Below, piece by piece: positions 31,774 through 41,661 of a stretch of 64,000 bases of DNA. The DNA comes from Diaporthe sp. PMI_573. Its lineage: Eukaryota; Ascomycota; Sordariomycetes; Diaporthales; Diaporthaceae. Below the pieces are notes generated by a model. The model did not search any database, had not been told where the DNA came from, and was given only the letters and a program-made list of their open reading frames with translations. Position 1 is the first letter of the stretch; every line of letters starts with the position of its first letter. The stretch covers positions 1-64,000 of the forward strand of contig JAJTUP010000095.1 in the NCBI GenBank assembly GCA_021399435.1, in the 5' to 3' direction. A program made the translations under genes and the position numbers.

Positions 31774-32310
31774 GTGTTTGTACCAAGTGCCACCAGTCCA
31801 TATAAATCAACTAGTAAGACACAACAACCAATTAAAAAATGCTGCTGGCTAAAAACGAGTCATAGAGAGACGGGAATGAACAACGTGTGGTTGAGCCTAC
31901 GTGACGCAGTCACCTGCCCTTTACCGAAACCCAGATGCGGAACTGCCAGCTCGATTCGTCATGACGCTCTGCCGGCGGCCAGCTCTTCGTCTGCCTTACC
32001 CGCCCGCACGATCACAATCACGAAGAGTAACAACTATCACATCATAAATTGCCAACTTCACCTCGCTCCATCGCCTGCTGCTGATTACGGAAACCCAGCA
32101 TCGCCATATCGTGGGCTTGCCTTGTCACGGAAGATGCCCCAATCACCGACCCAGGAAGAAGTTGCCGATTTCTCCTTCGATCTCTTCAGGGATATTACTC
32201 AAACCACCTGGCTAGATGATGGTTTTAGATGTCTCGGTGACGGGGCTGCCCAGACGGTCGGTGACTTGCTGGTTGATACAGAACCCGGATATAGACATCC
32301 ACACGGTTAA
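31774..32310 (+). CDS. Unassigned ORF (178 aa)
   Basis: Open frame with Ser/Thr/Pro-rich composition in the first 100 residues and an acidic helical end (EEVADFSFDLFRDI). No domain recognised and no promoter evident; it may be a chance frame or an exon of a gene with unrecognised splicing. Confidence 0.2.
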   Translation: MFVPSATSPYKSTSKTQQPIKKCCWLKTSHRETGMNNVWLSLRDAVTCPLPKPRCGTASSIRHDALPAASSSSALPARTITITKSNNYHIINCQLHLAPSPAADYGNPASPYRGLALSRKMPQSPTQEEVADFSFDLFRDITQTTWLDDGFRCLGDGAAQTVGDLLVDTEPGYRHPHG

Positions 32311-32921
32311 GCCGTTCTTGTTGTGCTAGAACAGCTCCATCAACTATGCGAAGTGGCGGCTCAAGGTATCTAAGATCTATACGTCGGATACCATTCTCAG
32401 TGCAACATCCTTTGGTTGGTGAAATCCTTTGTATATGGGGATACATTTTGCGACTGGCCGGGAGAGTAATGGAAACGTAGAAGTCCGGTCTCCTCTTAAT
32501 CAAGGAGTATATACTACAGGACTCCCATATTTATGTTTAATGAATCAGGTACATTTAGCTCTGTAACGATGAGAGAAGTACCATTGTCTAGGAGGTGGTA
32601 GAAACCCACTTTAATGGATACTTGTTTCGGTAGTTTCCCATGTGCGTACTATGCAGTACTTCGAAATTTTATCAAAGTACTCTACTGGCTTTTTAAAAGA
32701 GCTCACGTTTGTGTCCTTCGTAGTCAACTACAAGGACGACATAGAGTTCAGGCAGATCCAGATACGCAGTACCTTAATTTCATACGTATTTCTCTTTATA
32801 TCCTTTGTCAATCATCTAGCGTTATATATTCAGTTACTCATCTAAATTCCGATTTTTAATGCGTCGTGGCATCGAACATATTCTTACGTTGTGCTATATA
32901 TTTTTCAAAAGCGAGGTCACC
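32311..32921. other. Upstream region of the secreted-protein gene
   Basis: AT-rich, short shadowing frames only. A TATATA stretch at about 32895 lies only some 25 bp before the ATG at 32922, so the true promoter is probably further upstream. Confidence 0.35.
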
Positions 32922-33479
32922 ATGAAATCCATATTCGCCAATGTCCTCCTCTTCTTGGCCATTACTGTAACGGGCATAGCGATTGATCCCGTGTCTGCGG
33001 CCGTGACCGCCACCATGACGGAGCCACTCTGCATCAACGGCTGCGCTGGAGAAGCGACTCCACTCTCTGTGGCTGAAGTATTAGCCACGGTGACTGATTC
33101 CATCAACAACGTCTACACAAATGGCAGCCAGGCCACTGTAGACAAGCGCTGGTCCAAGGGGCGCAACTCGCTCTGCTTCACCTCCAGCAGCCTAGTCATG
33201 GCGGGCTACTACGCCATCTACCTGGACGGCTGGGGTCAAGAGCACGATGGCTGTGGGAAGGGAGCCCTTGACAATCTTCGCGGCCAGTGCGACCAGGTCT
33301 GGTACTGGACTTGTCAGAACTGGGGATCTGGCGTGCTGCTGACGTTCTACCTCTCGGGCCCTCCTAGAGCCAAATGTGCTATGGACGCCATGTGGCTTGC
33401 TTCGCCGAGTGACCGGCGGGAGGAGGGCCTCTGCTGCGTCTATCTAGGATCCGGTATTGGGACATTGAACACCTGCTAG
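32922..33479 (+). CDS. Small secreted cysteine-rich protein with Kex2 site (185 aa)
   Basis: The ATG at 32922 has a good context (GTCACCATG). Residues 1 to about 26 form a signal peptide (KSIFANVLLFLAITVTGIA, cleavage near VSA-A). A pro-region up to residue 76 ends in the dibasic Kex2-type site DKR-W. The mature part (about 109 aa) has eight Cys (85, 111, 123, 131, 152, 171, 172, 185), an even number suited to four disulfides, and conserved-looking blocks such as DGCGKGALDNLRGQC. Such proteins in fungi are effectors, antimicrobials or killer-type proteins; which applies here is unknown. Single exon; no neighbours suggest its role. Confidence 0.65.
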   Translation: MKSIFANVLLFLAITVTGIAIDPVSAAVTATMTEPLCINGCAGEATPLSVAEVLATVTDSINNVYTNGSQATVDKRWSKGRNSLCFTSSSLVMAGYYAIYLDGWGQEHDGCGKGALDNLRGQCDQVWYWTCQNWGSGVLLTFYLSGPPRAKCAMDAMWLASPSDRREEGLCCVYLGSGIGTLNTC

Positions 33480-34038
33480 CTTACTTGTGAATTTGTGTTT
33501 GTAGTTTTGGGCACTTCTGTAGCGCAAAATTAGCCTGACTGTATGAAACTCGGGCGCCAGCTCTAGACGGCGATCTTTTCATACAAAATTGATTAGAAAG
33601 CGAAATCGCAGAACAATGGCGGTTCCGTTTTCACTTCACAGTTTTTATATTTGTAAAACCTCATTACAGATCTTAGTCTAGTTTTACTTCATACAATCGT
33701 TTACACTAACTATGTAACACAAATTAAGATCTTCGCCTGCTTAATAAAAGGAAAATGTAAAGACGGCGAAGTAGATATAGGAGGCGACGTCGTGGTAATC
33801 ACCCTCACTATCCTCTGAAGTTTCGTACATTTTATACATTATAGAACGCTTGGCTACATGACGTATTGCCTGTGGTCCCGATTATGGTATTTCGGCGGTG
33901 GAGGCTAGACTCGCCATCAACACTGTACATTACCATTTTTTGGTCAACCACCATCGAGCCGTTTGGCGTAACGAAAATCCACGAGCTTAAAATCACTAAT
34001 TTCGGGTCCATCTATTATATGAATATCCTTATTACACT
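33480..34038. other. No gene recognised
   Basis: AT-rich downstream region of the secreted-protein gene. Only short, motif-free frames. Confidence 0.45.
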
Positions 34039-34178
34039 GTCGATTGCTGTCTTATCAGCCTCGAATGTTGCACCGCTCCTTCTCTCCCAATCCAAGGCGT
34101 TCTTGATAATGGCGTCGATGCCTTCCCGGCTGCTCCGTGCCGTGGGTCCCGTGACCCACGCGTTGAAGTCGTCAATGA
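34039..34178 (-). repeat. 140-bp internal shard of the LINE reverse transcriptase
   Basis: The reverse complement matches 18836-18974 almost exactly, with about one or two differences over 140 bp, and covers the catalytic FIDDF codons. It has neither LINE end, so it is not an ordinary retrotransposition product. Confidence 0.9.
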
Positions 34179-34190
34179 TTCTTGTCTAAT

Positions 34191-35321
34191 ATGTCCTCTA
34201 TTCTTTACCCATCTAAATTTGAGCGCTTTGAGCGCGAATATGACAATGAATTCTCTATCCACAATGCGAGGGACCTTTGCAAATTATGGACTGAGGCTAA
34301 AGCCCTTTCAGATCCAGATATACTTATGCCCATTGAGGCCGATACTATCAGAAGGGTGCTCAGAATGTCGAAGTCGGCGATGGAATCCGAGATTGATTTT
34401 CATATGAACAAGAAGCTTGAACTCTTTGACAGTGTCGGTAAACAGATTGAGTCTCTTATGGTATTCTGGGAACGGATCATGTGGATAAAGAAACGATTAG
34501 ACTCCCTGAACCGATGGGACGAAAAGGGTAAACAGCACAAGTTCCGCTGTGAGGATGCTGTGGATGCGCAATGCTGCCTTCTCGGCCTTAGCATTATCCC
34601 TCGACGTTTAAACATTGGTCTGTCAATGCTTCCAGGACAGGATGAATATTGCAGAAAGTATGGGGGAAAGGATGGGGAGGATGTTACCAATTTCACAGAA
34701 GATGAAGGCGATGACAACAAGAGGAAGGACGGTAGCCCTGACACAACAGAAGATGAGCCCGAGAGAGGAAGGAGTAAGAGATCTACCAGCCCAGGCAAAG
34801 TTTTGAGGGTCGCTTCCGAGGAGTCTGCTGCTCGCCGTAGAAAGCATGCTGCTTTCGAGGACGGCGGCTATAACCAATTCATGACAGGTCTATATTCCTC
34901 TGCTGAGGAGTCTACTGTACTAAAGAAGGGGAAGCGCAGTGGAAGGAAGAGCGCCAAGGGTAGCACTGCTGGCAAAGAGTCTGAGTCTGCTGTTGCCGAC
35001 GGACGGCGTTGGAATACAGGTCAGATTCTAGCCTCAGCTTCTTCTGAGGAGTCTGCTGTATCGAAGAAGGGGAAGCACCGTGGAAGGAAGAGTGCTAATT
35101 CTAAGGCCGGATATACACGACGGGAGGAAATAGAAAAGATTATAAAGAAGGAACTGGACGGTCCTCTAGAAGATAAGTACTGGGAAGGAAAATTGCCAAA
35201 GGAGAAGCGCGGTGGAAGGAAGAGTGTCAAGGATAGCACTGCTTGTAAGGAGTCTAATGCTACCGCTGCCGAGGACTCAGCTTCAGGATTAGATACAAAT
35301 CGCCTCAGTACTACCGCGTGA
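34191..35321 (+). CDS. Hypothetical charged protein with Ser/Lys-rich repeats (376 aa)
   Basis: I start at ATG 34191, 12 bp after the LINE shard. The N-terminal 170 residues look folded and helical (LCKLWTEAKAL, VFWERIMWIKKRLDSL). The rest is disordered and charged: an acidic patch, then three or four imperfect repeats of the form EESAV-KKGKHRGRKSA, which resemble AT-hook-like or nuclear-targeting basic clusters. This suggests a nuclear or nucleic-acid-associated protein. No family is recognised. Its 3' end overlaps, tail to tail, the open frame of the minus-strand EST1-like fragment. Confidence 0.5.
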   Translation: MSSILYPSKFERFEREYDNEFSIHNARDLCKLWTEAKALSDPDILMPIEADTIRRVLRMSKSAMESEIDFHMNKKLELFDSVGKQIESLMVFWERIMWIKKRLDSLNRWDEKGKQHKFRCEDAVDAQCCLLGLSIIPRRLNIGLSMLPGQDEYCRKYGGKDGEDVTNFTEDEGDDNKRKDGSPDTTEDEPERGRSKRSTSPGKVLRVASEESAARRRKHAAFEDGGYNQFMTGLYSSAEESTVLKKGKRSGRKSAKGSTAGKESESAVADGRRWNTGQILASASSEESAVSKKGKHRGRKSANSKAGYTRREEIEKIIKKELDGPLEDKYWEGKLPKEKRGGRKSVKDSTACKESNATAAEDSASGLDTNRLSTTA

Positions 35322-35354
35322 AGTGGGCCGGGTGGAGGATGGTTTAATTGATGA

Positions 35355-35863
35355 AACACGGCATAAATTCCCTTCACTTCGGCAACTAATTGTTCTTGAC
35401 TGATTGGACGGGTTTTTGGTTGCCCAATCATCGTATTCACAGAAGGATCTTCCTCTGCCAACTGAGTACTGACTTCGTCGTCGCGTCCGCGGGACTGTCG
35501 AGGATTTGGTTGAGGTGCAGGTTGGGCTGGCACCGAAGTTCGGGTTGAAATCGGGTTACCCTCATTCCATAATCGACCTCCTGTTCTCCGGGCAGGAAAA
35601 TCAGGCGTCGACTCGTCTGCCGTGGTGGCTTTTGGTCTCGAGCGTCTACTTGGGGAGGGCGAACGGGTGCGGTCGCCGGCTTTGACCGAGTTCGTCGGGC
35701 TTTTTAGCTGGTTTCTCGCTGGCGAAGCATCTTTAGTCCCTGTATCACCACGTGAAGCAGGTTCAGGAGGATCTCGCGGAGCAGCGTCCTCAGCGTTATC
35801 GTTGCTGGGGCCTTGCCGTCGCTGTTCTCTTGCCGAGGTCGACGAAGACCCATCGTCCCTCAT
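35355..35863 (-). pseudogene. EST1/SMG7-like fungal repeat-family gene, N-terminal fragment
   Basis: The fragment encodes a long disordered Ser/Arg/Pro-rich start (RSPSPSRRSRPK) and the block EEDPSVNTMIGQPKTRPISQ followed by LVAEVKGIYA, which I associate with the N-terminus of fungal proteins carrying an EST1-type DNA/RNA-binding domain. Homology stops after KGIYA; the helical EST1 core is absent, so this is a truncated copy. ATG at 35863 may be internal: an AG acceptor (TTATAG) just upstream suggests a lost first exon. Confidence 0.45.
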
Positions 35864-35980
35864 GTCCGTTGGGGCAGCTTGGTCGCTATAAAAAAGTCAG
35901 TCGAGCACACTAAGAGTTCGACCCCGTCGCAACACACTTCTTTGCTTGTCGGCGTAAATGGTTGATCCAGCCTTGAGCTA

Positions 35981-36283
35981 TGTTGGCCATATTGTATATT
36001 GCAAGTAATCGGAAAAATGATATTGTGTGGCAGATAGTTTGAAGACAGTATTTAATATTCAAACAGAACAAGATTAAGAAGCTAAGGGATCTAACCTCTA
36101 TTTATACACATCCTGAATGATCAGGTTATGCCTGATTCGAATATACAAGAGAAGGTTTTCTGTCGCCTTACAGAGGAGTGAGGGCAAACTACGCCTCCCA
36201 GCTGGTGGTTCGCCATTAATTTCTAGCCGCACTTTCGGGGTCTATGGGTGCTCCCCATTTTTAACATTGCCGAAGGACCAACA
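35981..36283 (-). repeat. Possible solo LTR or LTR fragment (303 bp)
   Basis: Bounded by TGTTGG and CCAACA, the usual copia-type LTR termini. Read on the minus strand, it has a TATA-like box (GTGTATAAATAGAGG) about 130 bp before its end. The flanking 5-mers (AGCTA and TTAGT) are not a direct duplication, and no second LTR or pol gene is present, so the call is tentative. Confidence 0.4.
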
Positions 36284-37236
36284 TTAGTCCCACTTACATG
36301 CACACAGCTTGACCTTTGTTGAATCCTGCTATATAGCATAGGATAGATGAGAGCTTGGTTACGCATGCCAGGGGCACATAACAGTGTAGAGTTCGGCTTT
36401 ATGTTGCTATATATAAGCGTTTGGCCATGCTTCCTGGGTTGATTTTAAGAACACCGTGGGGTTGATTGTGCCCGAATCAGCCACTAGGGATAGGTGGATT
36501 TCTCTATGATTATTCTCTGCTCATCCTGCTTGACATCCTGCTACCCGCCCGAGGGTAGCATTTAGGCAGCAATGAGCGGGAAATAGGCTCAACTTATCTT
36601 GGTTGCCTTGTTCCAAGCCCGAGTTAAGCAAGGTGTGGTAGGGTGGCAGGGTGGGTGACAAAAGTACTCGCCCCAGTTCTTGTGCTTGCATAATTGGGGT
36701 TGCAGAGGCGGGTCGCTGTCATTTTCGGGATCTGATCTGTCGCCCACCCCCTCCCGACTGGGATCATAACCGGAAGAATGTATAATTATAGGGTGGCTGG
36801 GAAAGGGTAGAAGAAGCGATTGGCCTCTTTGCGGGTCTTTGCTATTTTCTTAGGTCTTTCTCTGATGAGGCGTGAGTATTATCGGGGATAGATTCTAAAT
36901 AGTTTATTATAAGTTTCCCTTCTAATATTGATGTTATTTACGCTCTATTTGTAGTGACGACGCATCTTATACTTCCTCGGCTGCAATAGCAGACTATCGT
37001 ACAACAACGTCAAGTGGCTGAAGCCCATGTAGACCTTGAGACCTAGTTGGCACCAAATGGTGCAGGGCTGCCCAAAACTTGTTTACTGTACATGAGGCAC
37101 CAAACGGTGCGAATTATTTGCCGTCGGCATTGGTGTCCGAATCAGAATCTACTGCGACACTTGATAGGGCCCGCCTCTGAAGAACCGATTTTGAGGTCCT
37201 TGAAATGCTCGTTCATGATTCGATCCACCTCGGGTT
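36284..37236. other. Non-coding stretch
   Basis: No gene seen. Short repeated motif GGCACCAAA-GGTGC occurs at about 37050 and 37095. Part may be the downstream region of the zinc-finger/retropepsin gene; the minus-strand frame 37142-37366 looks protein-like and could be a frame-shifted end of that gene. Confidence 0.35.
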
Positions 37237-38457
37237 TCATGGCGGCGTATGACAGCTCGTGTGTCTCGATATGGTGAGGCGGGATGCCATCGCGGGGGCA
37301 CACAAGCCATGGTGTTCCATCCTCGTGGTTAGGCAACTGTGTAATCGTGTCCATGCCACGCCGCATTGCAATGCCTTAGCAGCTATATTCAACGCCGTTC
37401 GGGGCATTCTGTAAAAAGCAAGGGGTAGGATATTTCGTATCGAATCCCTCCCAAAAACGAGGTTCTCGAGCTGAGTTTCCGCAGGCACAATATGGAATTG
37501 AACAGTGCTTGTTTCATCTCCTACACCCACACAACAGGCTTCGACTTGGTAATGACAAACGACTTTGACCCTGCCCAAACCTAAGTAGAACGACGTTGGA
37601 GCGGACAACGCCATGACAGAAAGTCCATAGTGCTGCGCTTGACTGAGACTTATGAAGTTGCCTCCCAGGCCAACATTTATGGTGATCTTGGCGGCCTGCA
37701 ACTCCCCGATCTCTGGCTGCAAAACCCAGATCCAACGAGAGCCGTCCAATTCATCAATCTCAATCGGCAGTTTGAGACCTACTAAGTTAGTATAAGTGAA
37801 GCTCATGGGTCTGGGAGGTAACTATAATACGGGGAATAAATTTAGGTACACACAAGGTTTAGGAACATCTTGGAGATTTGGGAATATGATATTCCACAGG
37901 TTGTCCCATGAAATCAAGCTGCCGGATACGTTGCCCAATAATTGCCATTCTTTTGAATTGAGCCCGAGTCTTGGGTCGAGTGGGTCGCCCTTCTCGAGGT
38001 TTAGCTTGCAGCCCTTTGGTTGACGGTGATGTTTCGTCAATTCTTCCCTGGTCGGGAAGTAACCGCCACATCTATCACAGGAGTGTTCATGGGCATTTTG
38101 TCTATGTTGAGCTCTGATATGACGTCTAAAATTGGTTAATCATGAGAACAGTTTTGAAACCTTGATCAGTCATGTATGAAAAACCTACATCAAAGCTGGT
38201 ATGTCTTGAAAACCGAGCAGAGCGCATTGGCTGTATTCCCGCACGTTGAAGTAAGCACAGTCTTGCTGCCGGTAAGGACATGGGAATTCGAGCTTGTCAC
38301 GATTGCTGTCATTTCGAAGCTGCTCGACATATGAGTGTGTGAGTTGCTTAACCTCCTTGAAACATTTGACCCCAGGCAACCGTTTGAACACCAAGCCGAT
38401 GATATTGTCCACAATTTGTTCCGTTACATCGACGGTATTCATATTGTATTGATACAA
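37237..38457 (-). CDS. C2H2-like zinc-finger plus retropepsin-like protein (360 aa, 3 exons)
   Basis: Exons 38457-38189, 38125-37854 and 37778-37237 join in frame (introns 63 bp, donor GTAGGT; and 75 bp, donor GTGTGT, branch CTAAC, acceptor TAG). The first part has Cys/His fingers (FPCPYRQQDC; CDRCGGYFPTREELTKHH, then C). It is followed by the W-x3-W-x-I-I-F-P block (SWDNLWNIIFP) common after fingers in fungal proteins. The third exon resembles a retropepsin fold (ITINVGLGGNFISLSQAQHYG; FHIVPAETQLENLVFGRDS), but the catalytic Asp position reads Gly/Leu, so protease activity is unlikely. The second intron is supported by a decayed paralogue at 63264-63765. The last 40 residues may be frame-shifted. 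Role unknown. Confidence 0.55.
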
Positions 38458-38754
38458 GACTGATACGATATTAATGACTGAGGCATATACGATCTAGGTG
38501 GCTGGGATGGTAGTCTTAGAAGTTGATGGGTTCTTCCTTCCCGGACTTTTCAACGAAATACACTCCGTCGTCACGTGTAGTTTCAGCCACGTTACCCCGC
38601 TTATTGGAGCACTAGACTCAAAATTGTGACTACCCGTGGGCGTTTCAACATCCTCTCCCCACTGCTAGCGTGTGTCGAGGTATGTGCCATTCTCTGGAGG
38701 CCGCTCGGATTGACATGCCATCTCTGATGGCACTAAGCGCGTCTCACACTTCAG

Positions 38755-38949
38755 ATTCAGTATACGATTTCAAGATTATCGGAATGATATCCGTCTAAAG
38801 TTTGGTGATCAGAGAAAAATTCATCGTAAAAATATCGAGGAGTATTTATGGGGTGGATCCTGACGCGCGCATACGCGTACGCGGGTGTGGGGCGGTCGGA
38901 ATCAGGGGTGGTCGGAATCAGGGGTGGTCGGAATCAGGTGCAGGGACGT
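38755..38949 (-). mobile_element. 5'-terminal fragment of a pogo-like element
   Basis: Aligns with the leader and terminus of the intact pogo element (3800-3969): AGTTTGGTGA-CAGA-AAAAATTC, ACGCG-rich stretch, GG-CGGAATCAGG repeats and a final GGGACGT at 38949. It has no transposase and no second end. Confidence 0.75.
38894..38938. repeat. Three tandem 16-bp subterminal repeats
   Basis: GGTCGGAATCAGGGGT is repeated three times next to the pogo terminus. The intact element has a single-copy equivalent in its TIR. Confidence 0.8.
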
Positions 38950-39439
38950 TTAAAGACCTTTCGTGACGATGGCCCCATTTGGACCTGCCCTCTCTCTTGA
39001 TATTGAATCCTTAGGTCAGAAGCGTGCAATAGATTGCTTGGACTCTTGAATTGTGCCTTTTGAGACAGGACGCTACAGCCGACTTAGGTCAACCTCGCAG
39101 CCTCTCGCAACAGTCAGATTCCTACATCCAGGCAAACAACAAGGAATCACGCTGACTGTAGTCGAGTTGTGTAATCAAAGAGTTTCATACTCACTACTTA
39201 CGATTGATCCAGAAGGCACAGGGGAGAAAAATATTTATTTTCGTAGTAGATTACATCTACACGATCCATACTGGCTCGTCACCGCCCTCGAATGAAATGC
39301 AGATTTGATGCGCAGCTTGCGAGTATGTCTTGTGCAATATTGACAATGCGTCCTCCCATTCTGGCCCCTTCCATTTCCAAAGTTTCCCGACAATGGGCCA
39401 TACCTAAAGAACAGAACATATCGAAAAAGGGACGCTTGT
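38950..39439. other. No gene recognised
   Basis: Short frames only; probably the 3' flank of the MADS-like gene. Confidence 0.4.
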
Positions 39440-40182
39440 TCAGTATGTTGTATATCTGCGCCAGTGTCTGTTAGATGTCCTACGCATAGCGCCACCGGAA
39501 CTTGTAGAAGATCGAGCTGCTAATGACGGCCCGAAGTGTTTGTCTATCGGACGCTGCAATGAATTGGGCTTCTTTGGCTCCTCTTCTAGATTGAAGTCTG
39601 TCGTTGCAGGCCCGAGCCGTCGGCAGCGGAGCTGACGATGTGGTGAAGGTGTGCCTGAGATGGCTCTCTTAGAAGAGGTTTCCAGATCCGGTGTTGTGAG
39701 GTCAAAGATAGGTGGCTGCTTGGCCGGATCGACTAGAGTTGATCCTGTTGTTGTTTTTCGGACAGACCTGGTATCGGTGAGGCCAGGATTGCTCTGCTTG
39801 ATGATGCCCCGCACCTGGCTAGCGATATAGTACAGCTCAGTATCATTGGCTGATACCTCGTCCTCGTCTCTAGGTCTTATGGAAGCTGCCCGAGAGATAG
39901 GGACGAAATCTTCTGGTTTCCACGAGTTGGTCTGAAAAAGTCATACAAAAATTATGTGAAGACCTCGCTTACTTTGCTCAGTGCAGATGAACGGAGATCA
40001 GCAGCCGAGGCGTATTCGTACATCTCGCCATTATACCACAGCGAGACACGCACCTTCATCTTCAGCATGGCATGTACGTCGTTGCCGCGCTTAAACAAGT
40101 CGTTCCGTGCCTTGTTGAAAAGGGCTGTTTGCGGTTTTGGGTCTTTGCCAGACACAACAGCTGCTGGCTTTGTGTTTACCAT
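39440..40182 (-). CDS. Small MADS-box-like protein (233 aa, 2 exons)
   Basis: Exon 40182-39973 and exon 39931-39440 join in frame across a 41-bp intron (GTAAGC...TTTTTCAG). The ATG at 40182 has a strong context (CACCATGG). Residues about 20-65 resemble a MADS/SRF DNA-binding motif: ARNDLFKRGNDVHAMLKMKV then RVSLWYNGEMYEYASA, the helix followed by the strand and the 'G-x-Y-Y' turn. The second exon is disordered, Ser/Thr/Pro/Arg-rich with basic patches. Small MADS-like proteins are common in filamentous fungi and are thought to be nuclear regulators. The canonical N-terminal arm of MADS (RGR-I-I) is not visible, so the match is partial. Confidence 0.5.
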
Positions 40183-40947
40183 GGTGTAGATGCTCGTGAA
40201 TGCAAAGTGGTTATCAAGGCGTAGGATCGGGCTGTCGATCGCGCTTGTGACAAAGATCGGGCAAAAGCTCGCCATCAGAGCGGTGGCAAATGTCATTCCC
40301 CGAATTGAATACCATCAACAATCCGCAAATGCATAGAGTCCTTTCTCAAATCTCTTCCCTGGCTAATACCATCGGACATCCATACATCTCAAGATTGCCT
40401 TCTAATCACCACGATGCCCACATGACGAAATCTCTGGCCTCAATCCTTGGTTTCGACCTGACAATCATACTTTTAAAACTTCCTTGATGGAATTGTCAAC
40501 TTCTAGAAAGTGGGGGTTTGGTGGGAAAGGGCGGTCCGAATTAGAGGGTGGCCCGAATGTGGGCCGGCCACCTTGGTTCTTGGGGAATGCTAAAGTTGCC
40601 TTCATGACATGGGCCCTTTTTAATCCCTGTTGGTGGAAGCACTTACCACGGCGGCGCATTCAGTGAACGACTCGGGGACGATCCAACACCTAAGCCACTA
40701 CTTGACTTCTACCAGGAGTGTGTTCTAACCAGGAACAGACAAGATTAGGGCCGTCACACGTTAGAGCCCGTATGATGCATTGCGACGCGATAAGGTGATG
40801 GCGTCGTTGGATTCGAAATCACAGCGCTGACAACGGTTCGGTCTTGGATCTGATCGAAAAGTATAAAAACCCAGCAACTCCTCCTAGCCTGTCTTTCAGA
40901 GTATTCAGTAGACCAGCTTCACTTCCACAACAGTCTACACTGTTCAC
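40183..40947. other. Intergenic with a TATA-like promoter on the plus strand
   Basis: GTATAAAAACCC at 40860-40871 followed by leader-like sequence looks like a core promoter on the plus strand, yet it reads into the antisense of the TPR remnant. A G-rich stretch at 40521-40560 (GGTCCGAATTAGAGGGTGG) resembles the pogo subterminal repeats weakly. Confidence 0.35.
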
Positions 40948-41661
40948 TTATAATTCGAACAACCAGAGGTGTGACTTCAAAGTTTCGGGATGTGATCCCC
41001 CTAGCTTCCACTTGTGCATTGACAATATCCTCTGGGACTCTATTTCAGATACAGCCCATTTCTCATCGTCCATGGTCTTGTTTTCCACTGCTATATCGGA
41101 AATCACGGGGCCATTGTCACTACCTTTGTCTTCCCCATGAATGTCGAGCCCTGCCTTGGCGGGAGTTGGCAAGTCCTTCCATATGCCAAGTGTGCAATTG
41201 ATAATGATCAGCTCTCTCTTCGCAGTGAGGACATCTGGGTGTGTCTTATCAAGGATTGATGTCCTGCGCAAGTATAAATGCTGCATATGTTGTGTGCGCT
41301 GCAAGGCTTCGTCATCATCCTCATTCTCAACCTCGAAGGTCATCGCGAACTCGAATTCGGCAGGAAGGGTGGAAGGATGATCCTTGGCTAAAATTTGCGA
41401 TTTCCACTCCCAACAACAACGGATGGATTGAAAGATCATCCTAGCCCTGGACCGTATGTTTGTGTGGCGGAGTGAATGGAGCCGTAATGTGGAAAAGGAG
41501 TTGTGGCAATGCAAAAAGAGCTGAAAAAAGCTGAAGAGCGTTCGGAAGCCGGCGAAGACACTCTCACCATCGTTCATGCTCACCTGGGCTCTTATGAACC
41601 AAAACTCCTTCCTCGAAACATGCTGCGAGGACAACCTCATGATGAAGATTCTGCGCCACAA
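40948..41661 (-). pseudogene. TPR (kinesin-light-chain-like) protein remnant
   Basis: The minus frame shows degenerate TPR spacing: LAKDHPSTLPAEFEFAMTFE, LDKTHPDVLTAKRELIII and LGGSHPETLKSHLWLFEL, about 40-60 residues apart, as in the C-terminal repeats of fungal NLR-like proteins. It has no plausible start or upstream effector domain, and upstream frames are broken, so this is probably the worn tail of such a gene. Confidence 0.5.

Noticed and set aside
32922..33479. KP4-type killer protein
   Set aside because: Cysteine spacing and length do not fit what I know of KP4; only the general features of secretion, Kex2 site and disulfides agree.
35021..35354. Extending the EST1-like fragment to 35021
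   Set aside because: This part is antisense to the 34191-35321 gene and no longer matches the family after KGIYA.
37822..38040. Ending the zinc-finger gene at the stop near 37822, or using the GTATTA donor just before it
   Set aside because: The GTATTA donor gives no in-frame junction and is mutated in the second copy, whereas GTGTGT with the TAG acceptor is in frame and conserved in both copies.
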